NCBI GenBank assembly: GCA_021776015.1
Contig: JAJFGT010000045.1
Coordinates: 1 to 11,609 of the forward strand
Source of the DNA: Alphaproteobacteria bacterium
Lineage (GTDB): Bacteria > Pseudomonadota > Alphaproteobacteria > Micavibrionales > Micavibrionaceae
Direction: 5' to 3'
DNA length: 11,609 nucleotides
Shown: one piece after another, positions 5,355 to 11,609 of the stretch
Layout of the letters: each line of letters opens with the position of its first letter
How positions within the stretch are numbered: position 1 is the first letter of the stretch
Notes under the pieces: model-generated
The model's database searches: none
Told to the model about the DNA's origin: nothing
What the model saw: the letters and a program-made list of their open reading frames with translations, nothing else
Position numbers and translations under genes: made by a program

Positions 5355-8300
5355 ATGACATTTCAGCGGGGGAATATATTCTTTGCACTCTTTGGAGCCG
5401 TGGCTTTTATGGGTGTTCTTGGCACGGCCACTATGACCTTTATGAAAGGGCCTCTAAAAACATCTTCCACCTTGTCCCGTATGTCTGTAGCAGAAACACA
5501 GATGCAGATCGGGGCTCAAATGACTGTCCTTCAAGCATCTTCAAAAGCAGATTTAGGTGATTGTGATAGTGATGGCTTTGTAGAACCCATGGAGTTCAAA
5601 GTCAATGCCACCGCTTCTCAAAAACCTGTCGGAGGAGGGAATATCTCCAATTCTCTTGGAGCCACAAAGCGTGACCCTTGGGGCATGCTCTATGGCTATT
5701 GTGTCTGGAATAATGGAACAAACCCCACTGTTGGAAGCGCAGCTGCCTGTGATGATGATGCCTCAGCAACAGAAGATCGCCTCGATGGTTCTCCTAATAA
5801 TTACGATACTGTCTTTGCTATTGTCTCGGCAGGACCAGACCGGATCTTTGCCACAACATGTCAAAGTTTTGATGCCGCCGATGTTGATAATAATAATGTC
5901 TTAGGAGATGTTGGTGATGGAGAGATGGTTGCTAAAACAGGAGGTAGTGATGATCTTATTCTTTCCTATACCTATGCAGAGGCTGCCACGGCTGGAGGAG
6001 GAGGCCTATGGTCCATTAAATCCTCTGATCCTGGGACAGCCATCATTGATAAGGCTGTTGAGTTTTCAGGAGGTCTATCTATGGGAACAGATACCGCTGT
6101 GACAGTTTGTAATGCTTCAACCGATAATATGATGCGCTATAATACAACCACTGATCTTATAGAAGTGTGTGATGGTGCAGGTACATGGGTACCTTCGGGA
6201 GGCAGTAGCAGCACGGACTCCTTTGATAATGATAATAGTATCCCTTGTGATGGAACAATCCTTGGACAGGTGCGCTATAATACAACCTTATTCATTCCTG
6301 AATTTTGTGATGGGACAGATTGGCGTTCTTTTACCATTGCCTCAGATACTGCTAACCTTGTTCTTACCCCCGTTCAACAAGGCGGTATGAATGTGGATGG
6401 CACAGATAATAAAGATCCTGCACTCTGCACGAATGGATGGGTTTGTGGTGATGAATTCACTTTTATACTCCAAAATCAGGGTGAAACTGATTCTGCGAGT
6501 ATCACAACAACTCTGATAGATACGACTTATTTTGCTTTGATAAGCGACACTTGTAATGGTGTAATTTTAACGCCCATGGAAAGCTGTGATATCATCATTC
6601 GTCCCCGAGCGAATGGAAATATGACCTATAATACCGGCCTTCAAATAACAGCTGATAATAATCCTTCTTCCATTCTCCAAGGGGAAGCCACTCTCTTTGC
6701 CTGTGCCTCGGGTGTTGAAGGCGCTGGCGGGATCTATATTGCCTGTGATCAAAACGATGGCGATGGACAACTCTACGATCTTGTCCTTCTGCCAGGGGGG
6801 TGCGATGGAAGCACAACAAATCCCACCTGTTCGGGAACTGATGGAAATGCTGTGAGAAAAGTATGGAGCTCAAATAACACTGGTTCCCTTGATCTTTCTA
6901 ACCTTGGAATCTGTTTTAGCACAAATACATCCTGTTCTCCAGCTCAACAGCACCAAAATATTATGGCTCTTTCAACGATAGGCGCAGACAGCTTCCCTGC
7001 GGTAGAATATTGTGATGCCTTGATTTATAATGGAAAAACAGACTGGTTTTTACCTAGTAAGGATATATTTTTAACTCATATACAATCTGGAGTCTCTGCG
7101 GGAGTTCTAACGAGATTTGTAAATAGTCAGTATTGGCAATCTTGGCCAAATTATACCAGTAGTTCTGGTTGGTTAGTTTACTATCCTACTTATCCTTTTT
7201 CTTCTGTTGGTTGGAACTATCCTAATAATAATCTCTATACTCGTTGTGTTCGACGGGAAGGTGTAGCTTTACCCTCTGCGCTGGCTGATACGGATCCTGA
7301 TAATGTAAGTTTTGCACGTAGCATATCTTTTACATCAGGAGGAACGATGATTTCTAACACTATTACCATTACAGATATTCTTCAAACGATTACTGTGGAT
7401 ATCACGGGCGGTGTGAACCCTGCTATCATTCATAATGGGATCAATGTCGGAACTTCTGTCTCGGGGGTTAGATGGGGCGATACTATTGCCTTGCAAATGG
7501 ATGGCCCTACTGTCTTGGGAACACAAAATACGGCCACCATTAATCTCGGTGATGATGTAAGAACATGGAAAATAGGCTATGCTGATTCTTCTATTACAGC
7601 CAAAGCCTTTGTAACATCTATAACGTATGGAGTACCTTTTGGAGGACTTACAGGGGCGGACGCAAAATGCAACACACTTGCTGCGGCTTCATCTCTTGGA
7701 CTCTCCCCAAAATGGATTGCGATGCTCTCGAGTTCAACCACCAATCTAGCAGATCGTATTCCATGGAATTGGGGAACTCTTGAAGATGTGACGGGGACTG
7801 TGATTGCCGATGGAGGTATGGCTGATCTGTTCGATGGATCTATTGATAATCCTTTCAACAAGGATGAATTTGGAAATATCCTATCTTATGGCCAGGTTTG
7901 GACAGCTTCAAACTCCTCTGGAGAGGTTGAAGATCCAACAGCAACATGCGGAGATTGGTCGATATACGTCAACACTAAAGTCAGAAAGGGAGCTTTAGGA
8001 GCTACAAATCAAGATTGGATAAGCAGGGCGGATCAACAATATGGCTATTGTGCAAATGGAGCATCGCAAAATTTCTTTTGTTTTGAAGATATTGATGCTC
8101 CCTCTGACACCACACCGAATCCTCTCAATATTGATTATGAAGTCCAAGTCGCCACCAGTACGCGCACCTCCTCCACCGCTGTCCTTGTTTCTGGAATGAG
8201 TGCTACTGCCACACAAACCCTTTCTGTAAGTGCGACAGGAGGCACACCAACCTTTACCATCAATGGGGGATCAGAAATCACATCTGGAAGTGTTGAAAAT

Positions 8301-8930
8301 GGAGATTCCCTTGTCTTTTATATGACATCTTCTGCCACTGATAATTCTTTTGAAAAGATGACTATCACAGCAGGTGGACTGACTGATTATTGGCGCGTTT
8401 GGACAGGCGATAGCACAGGGATAGTTGTTAAACGAGTCTTTGTGACGTCAACAGGATACTATGGAAGCAATTCAGCACCCCCTTCTTCCGACATAAACTG
8501 CCAGACCCGCGCCGATGCGGCCACTCTAGGGGGTACATGGAAAGCTATAATATCAGGAATTACAGAGTCAAACTATGCTATCAATCGTATTGGATATAAT
8601 TGGAGTGAATTACAACGCACGGATGGCACAACTATTGTCTATGCTCCCAATCTTTGGGAAACAGACACAATCCCTCTTCTGGCTCCTATTATTAAAACAG
8701 AATTCAATGTGAATAGAACTGCAACTAATGTCTTTACAAATACACAAGCCAATGGATCTGCAGCATCAATCATCCCCGATGGTAGCAATTGTTGGAATTG
8801 GACTTCTAATTCCAGTAGTTTTTGGGGAAATCGGGGGGATAGTTCCCAAACAACCTCATCTTGGCTTAATAAAAATATATGGGCTACTTGCTATTGGACC
8901 TCTAACCCCATTTATTGTATTGAGCAATAA
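5355..8930 (+). CDS. Giant pilin-like multi-lectin adhesin, copy 1 (1191 aa)
   Basis: The N-terminus MTFQRG/NIFFALFGAVAFMGVLG looks like a prepilin leader with cleavage after G6 and a hydrophobic helix (7-30), though residue +5 is Ala rather than the usual Glu. An EF-hand-like loop DCDSDGFVEPME (69-80), RDPWG..YGY (106-115) and AIVSAGPDRIFATT (155-168) recall the T2SS major pseudopilin (GspG) domain. Next come two RYNTT..CDG..W repeats (260-278, 307-323), a choice-of-anchor-D-like Ig domain (about 334-449), and a DUF1566/Lcl_C domain (about 456-635; GKTDWFLP 560-567, YTRCVRREG 628-636). Then come an Ig-like domain (651-745), DUF1554 (749-912), a second Ig-like domain (927-1018) and a second DUF1554 ending at the C-terminus (1026-1191, YCIEQ). 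Many cysteines suggest an oxidising, extracytoplasmic location. I infer a surface or pilus-associated adhesin binding sugars or host proteins. Domain names are from pattern recognition. No downstream terminator is clear. It has its own promoter and a tandem paralog. Confidence 0.9.
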   Translation: MTFQRGNIFFALFGAVAFMGVLGTATMTFMKGPLKTSSTLSRMSVAETQMQIGAQMTVLQASSKADLGDCDSDGFVEPMEFKVNATASQKPVGGGNISNSLGATKRDPWGMLYGYCVWNNGTNPTVGSAAACDDDASATEDRLDGSPNNYDTVFAIVSAGPDRIFATTCQSFDAADVDNNNVLGDVGDGEMVAKTGGSDDLILSYTYAEAATAGGGGLWSIKSSDPGTAIIDKAVEFSGGLSMGTDTAVTVCNASTDNMMRYNTTTDLIEVCDGAGTWVPSGGSSSTDSFDNDNSIPCDGTILGQVRYNTTLFIPEFCDGTDWRSFTIASDTANLVLTPVQQGGMNVDGTDNKDPALCTNGWVCGDEFTFILQNQGETDSASITTTLIDTTYFALISDTCNGVILTPMESCDIIIRPRANGNMTYNTGLQITADNNPSSILQGEATLFACASGVEGAGGIYIACDQNDGDGQLYDLVLLPGGCDGSTTNPTCSGTDGNAVRKVWSSNNTGSLDLSNLGICFSTNTSCSPAQQHQNIMALSTIGADSFPAVEYCDALIYNGKTDWFLPSKDIFLTHIQSGVSAGVLTRFVNSQYWQSWPNYTSSSGWLVYYPTYPFSSVGWNYPNNNLYTRCVRREGVALPSALADTDPDNVSFARSISFTSGGTMISNTITITDILQTITVDITGGVNPAIIHNGINVGTSVSGVRWGDTIALQMDGPTVLGTQNTATINLGDDVRTWKIGYADSSITAKAFVTSITYGVPFGGLTGADAKCNTLAAASSLGLSPKWIAMLSSSTTNLADRIPWNWGTLEDVTGTVIADGGMADLFDGSIDNPFNKDEFGNILSYGQVWTASNSSGEVEDPTATCGDWSIYVNTKVRKGALGATNQDWISRADQQYGYCANGASQNFFCFEDIDAPSDTTPNPLNIDYEVQVATSTRTSSTAVLVSGMSATATQTLSVSATGGTPTFTINGGSEITSGSVENGDSLVFYMTSSATDNSFEKMTITAGGLTDYWRVWTGDSTGIVVKRVFVTSTGYYGSNSAPPSSDINCQTRADAATLGGTWKAIISGITESNYAINRIGYNWSELQRTDGTTIVYAPNLWETDTIPLLAPIIKTEFNVNRTATNVFTNTQANGSAASIIPDGSNCWNWTSNSSSFWGNRGDSSQTTSSWLNKNIWATCYWTSNPIYCIEQ
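6129..6329 (+). repeat. Two RYNTT...CDG..W protein modules within the first adhesin
   Basis: Residues 259-279 (MMRYNTTTDLIEV-CDG-GTW) and 305-325 (QVRYNTTLFIPEF-CDG-DWR) are two copies of a short module. It recalls small beta modules common in bacterial surface and tail-fibre-like proteins. Both copies are conserved in the second adhesin. Confidence 0.6.
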
Positions 8931-8962
8931 GAGTGTCTGACTTACTTTGTTTTTTAAAACCC

Positions 8963-9002
8963 TTTAATGTTTATTAACAAAGGATTGATACTATAGTATA
9001 GT
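8963..9002 (+). promoter_or_regulatory. Promoter-like block of the second adhesin gene
   Basis: Positions 8963-9000 repeat the 38-bp block of 5265-5302 exactly. TTAACA (8974-8979) is followed after 17 bp by TATAGT (8997-9002), and ACTATAGT lies at 8990-8997. The distance from the block to the start codon is 11 bp longer than in the first copy, with unrelated sequence between. The 133-bp gap between the adhesin genes (8931-9063) holds no further gene and no convincing terminator hairpin, only a T-run around 8950-8955. Confidence 0.55.
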
Positions 9003-9037
9003 AGGGTACAGTTAGGTATGCAGGGGTCTACATATTT

Positions 9038-9059
9038 GAAACTTATAGCTATGGGGACA
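9038..9059 (+). promoter_or_regulatory. Conserved leader and ribosome binding site, second adhesin
   Basis: This block is identical to 5329-5350. GGGGA (9053-9057) lies 6 bp before the ATG at 9064. Confidence 0.7.
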
Positions 9060-9063
9060 GTTT

Positions 9064-11609
9064 ATGACATTTCAGCGGGGAAATATATTCTTTGCACTTT
9101 TTGGAGCTGTGGCTTTCGTGGGTGTTCTTGGAGCGGCTACGATGACCTTCATGAAAGGGCCTCTTAAAACATCAGTCACCCTCTCCCGTATGGCTATAGC
9201 AGAAACACAAATGCAGGTCGGGGCTCAAATGGCTGTCCTTCAAGCCTCTTCAGAAGCAGATGCTGGTGATTGTGACAGTGATGGCTTTGTAGAACCCATG
9301 GAGTTTAAAATCAACGCGACCGCCTCTCAAAAACCTATCGGAGGGGGGAATATTCCTAACTCTTTGGGAGCCACAAAGCGTGATCCTTGGGGCCAACTCT
9401 ATGGCTATTGTGTCTGGAATAGTGGAACAAATGTAACTGTTGGAAGTGCCTCTGCCTGTGATGATGATGCCTCAGCAACAGAAGATCGCCTCGAAGGCTC
9501 TCCTAATAATTACGATACTGTCTTTGCTATTGTCTCGGCAGGAGCTGATCGTACCTTTGACACAATTTGCCAAAGTTTTGATGCCGCCGATGTCGATGAT
9601 AATCTAGTCTTGGGGGATGTCGGCGATGGAGAGATGGTTGCCAAAACAGTGGGCAGTGATGATAAGATCCTTGCTTATACCTATGCAGAGGCAGCCACCA
9701 TTGCGGGAGGCGGCCTATGGTCTATTAAATCTTCTGATTCTGGAACAGCTATTATTAATAAGGCTGTCGAATTTTCAGGAGGGCTGTCTATGGGAACAGA
9801 TACAACTGTAACAGTCTGTAACGCGTCAACAGCCAATGTGATGCGCTATAATACAGGGAGTAATTCAATAGAGGCCTGTGATGGCGCAGGAACATGGGTA
9901 GCAACCACAGGAGGGGGAGATGTAACAGGCTCGAACGCATTTACCAATAATAATTCAATCCCTTGTGATGGAACGATTATTGGGGAGGTACGCTATAATA
10001 CAACGACCTACACTCCAGAATTTTGTGATGGTGTTCTTTGGCGACCTTTTATCCTTGCTTCAAATACTGCCAATCTTGTTCTCACTCCTGCTCAACAAAG
10101 CGGTATGGATGTAGATGGCACAGATAATAAAGATCTTGTTTTGTGTACAGGTGGCTGGATTTGTGGCAATGAATTTACCTTTACGCTCGAAAATCAGGGC
10201 GCTGTTGATTCTGCAAGTATTGTCACAACGCTTGATGATGCCACCAATTTTGCTATTACAAGTGATGCCTGTAACGGTATTGTTCTAACCCCTGCAGCTA
10301 CGTGTGATATCACAATCCGTCCCAGAGCCAATGGAAACATAACATATGGAACGAATCTTCGCATTACAGCCAATAATAATCCTTTCTCTATCCTTCAGGG
10401 AGAAGCAACTCTTATTGGATGTCCTATCGGTATGGCAGGGGATGGGGGGCTTGTTGTAGCCTGTGACCAAAATGATGGAGACGGGCTCTATGACCTTATC
10501 ATTATGCCCAGTGGGTGCGATGGTAGCACAACAAATCCGATTTGCTCGGGGGGAGCAGATCCTGCTGCTACACGAAAATCTTGGGGGCCGACTGGAGATC
10601 TCACAGAAATATTATGCCATGAGCCAGATTATGTCTCCTGCCCGCCTGCCGAGCAACACAAAAATATGATTGCACTCTCCAATATAGGGGTGGGGGCTTT
10701 TCCTGCGGCACAATATTGTGAGGACATGGTTTATAATGGGAAAACAGATTGGTTTTTACCAGATCGCTTATTATTGTATAATAAAATACGCCCCCTTTTC
10801 CACTCTGGAGATTTGACAGGATTTACTAATTATTACTGGTCAAGCCTGTCAGGACCTTATACAAATAGAGCCTACGCAACTTCTATGACTCTCGGCGCAG
10901 GCAGTAGTAATAGCATGTTCTATAGAAGTGATGCAGCCCGTTATGTCCGCTGTGTGAGACGGGAAGGTGTTGCTTTACCCTCTGCAACAACCGATACAGA
11001 TCCAACAGATGTAAATTTTACGCCTGCTATATCTTTTACATCGGGGTCGACTGTTACATCCAACACTGTCACTATTGAGAATATTCTCCAAACGATTACT
11101 GTTGATATCACAGGGGGAGTTAATCCTACAATCCTCCATAATACTGTTGATGTCGGGACTTCTGTCTCAGGTGTACAATGGGGTGATACCATTGCCTTGC
11201 AAATGGATGCCCCCACTGTCTTGGGAACACAAAATACAGCCACCATTAATCTAGGAGATGATGTAAGAACATGGAAAGTAGGCTATGCTGATTCTTCCAT
11301 TACAGCTAAAGTTTTTGTAACATCTACAAGACAGAGTGCAACTCTAGGGGGTCTTGATGGAGGGGATACACTATGCAATACACTTGCTACGGCTTCACCC
11401 CTTGGACTCTCCTCAAAATGGATTGCAATGCTCTCGAGTTCAACCGCGAATCTAGCAGATCGCATTCCATGGAATTGGGGAACGCTTGAAGATGTGACAG
11501 GGACTGTGATTGTCAACGGAGGTATGTCTGATCTTTTTGATGGCTCTATTGATGCTGTTCTTAACATAGATGAGCTTGGAAATACACAAGCTGGATATTA
11601 TGTGTATAC
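9064..11609 (+). CDS. Giant pilin-like multi-lectin adhesin, copy 2 (C-terminus beyond window)
   Basis: The frame is open from ATG 9064 to the window end: 848 codons and no stop. It follows the first adhesin domain by domain: prepilin-like leader MTFQRG and hydrophobic helix, EF-hand-like DCDSDGFVEPME (69-80), DPWGQLYGY and AIVSAGADRTF. Then come two RYNT..CDG..W modules, the choice-of-anchor-D-like Ig domain, DUF1566 (GKTDWFLP ... YVRCVRREG) and an Ig-like domain with ITGGVNPTILHN. It is cut inside the first DUF1554 domain, after FDGSIDAVLNIDELGN. Identity to copy 1 is high in the pilin-like module and around VLGTQNTATINLGDDVRTW but collapses in the DUF1566 core. If it matches copy 1 in length it should end near 12.6 kb. 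The role is inferred as for copy 1: a secreted or pilus-displayed binding protein, possibly with a different ligand. Confidence 0.88.
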   Translation, partial: MTFQRGNIFFALFGAVAFVGVLGAATMTFMKGPLKTSVTLSRMAIAETQMQVGAQMAVLQASSEADAGDCDSDGFVEPMEFKINATASQKPIGGGNIPNSLGATKRDPWGQLYGYCVWNSGTNVTVGSASACDDDASATEDRLEGSPNNYDTVFAIVSAGADRTFDTICQSFDAADVDDNLVLGDVGDGEMVAKTVGSDDKILAYTYAEAATIAGGGLWSIKSSDSGTAIINKAVEFSGGLSMGTDTTVTVCNASTANVMRYNTGSNSIEACDGAGTWVATTGGGDVTGSNAFTNNNSIPCDGTIIGEVRYNTTTYTPEFCDGVLWRPFILASNTANLVLTPAQQSGMDVDGTDNKDLVLCTGGWICGNEFTFTLENQGAVDSASIVTTLDDATNFAITSDACNGIVLTPAATCDITIRPRANGNITYGTNLRITANNNPFSILQGEATLIGCPIGMAGDGGLVVACDQNDGDGLYDLIIMPSGCDGSTTNPICSGGADPAATRKSWGPTGDLTEILCHEPDYVSCPPAEQHKNMIALSNIGVGAFPAAQYCEDMVYNGKTDWFLPDRLLLYNKIRPLFHSGDLTGFTNYYWSSLSGPYTNRAYATSMTLGAGSSNSMFYRSDAARYVRCVRREGVALPSATTDTDPTDVNFTPAISFTSGSTVTSNTVTIENILQTITVDITGGVNPTILHNTVDVGTSVSGVQWGDTIALQMDAPTVLGTQNTATINLGDDVRTWKVGYADSSITAKVFVTSTRQSATLGGLDGGDTLCNTLATASPLGLSSKWIAMLSSSTANLADRIPWNWGTLEDVTGTVIVNGGMSDLFDGSIDAVLNIDELGNTQAGYYVY

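Larger units (their letters stand above)
5265..11609 (+). repeat. Tandem duplication of promoter, leader and adhesin gene
   Basis: The unit starting at 5265 recurs from 8963 with the same order of promoter block, leader, start codon and protein domains. The start codons are 3709 bp apart. Similarity ranges from about 98 percent (5743-5834 versus 9452-9543) to almost none (7055-7240 versus 10761-10945). The second unit is cut by the window end. Confidence 0.85.

Noticed and set aside
5342..5560. 72-codon plus-strand frame starting just before the first adhesin
   Set aside because: It overlaps the adhesin in another frame, and its ATG lies inside the Shine-Dalgarno leader. The adhesin frame is 1191 codons long and conserved in the second copy.
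7055..7260. Complete diversity-generating retroelement
   Set aside because: The variable segment is suggestive, but no reverse transcriptase, accessory gene or template repeat is present in the window, so it is kept only as a hypothesis in the findings.
7577..7861. 94-codon antisense frame that recurs at 11283-11567 in the second copy
   Set aside because: The recurrence follows from paralogy of the sense genes. Sense-strand domain motifs (DUF1554) explain the conservation and no start signal supports the antisense frame. Similar paired shadows occur at 5908-6102 and 9617-9811.

Overview
The window looks like chromosomal DNA from an AT-rich (low-GC) alphaproteobacterium. The evidence is a DnaJ-domain protein with an N-terminal Cys/His cluster, followed by CobS and read away from a divergent bolA. 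This gene block is characteristic of Alphaproteobacteria. Low GC and short intergenic regions would fit a host-associated lineage such as Holosporales or relatives, but the genus cannot be fixed from this sequence.

Left part (1-4405, all on the minus strand): an apparent operon read from about 4425 towards 1. Its order is dnaJ-like gene, cobS (GTG start), then two tandem paralogous polytopic membrane proteins that resemble GT-C-type glycosyltransferases. The second paralog runs off the window start. The usual cobT is not next to cobS; the membrane-protein pair occupies its place.

Middle (4485-5258, plus strand): bolA, transcribed divergently from the dnaJ-like gene, ends inside a perfect 20-bp-arm hairpin. 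Next comes a small ribbon-helix-helix (RHH_4-like) DNA-binding protein whose promoter carries a 23-bp interrupted palindrome.

Right part (5265-11609, plus strand): two very large tandem paralogs, one complete (1191 aa) and one cut by the window end (848 codons visible). Each is preceded by the same promoter-like 38-bp block and the same 22-bp leader with its ribosome binding site. Each begins with a type IV pilin/pseudopilin-like module: a short basic leader, a hydrophobic helix, an EF-hand-like loop, and DPWG and SAGPDR/SAGADR motifs. A chain of extracellular modules follows: two short RYNT..CDG..W repeats, a choice-of-anchor-D-like Ig domain, a DUF1566/Lcl_C domain, another Ig-like domain and a DUF1554 domain. 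The complete copy adds another Ig-like domain and a second DUF1554 domain. DUF1566 and DUF1554 are associated with C-type-lectin-like or endostatin-like folds, so my reading is a pilus-associated or pilus-like multi-lectin adhesin pair. The core of the DUF1566 domain is nearly unalignable between the copies although both flanks are well conserved, which suggests a diversified binding surface.

An 8-bp palindrome, ACTATAGT, occurs in the promoter regions of the RHH gene and both adhesin genes. This leads to the testable idea that the small RHH protein controls itself and the adhesins. The membrane glycosyltransferase-like pair might modify surface molecules, but nothing in the sequence ties it directly to the adhesins.
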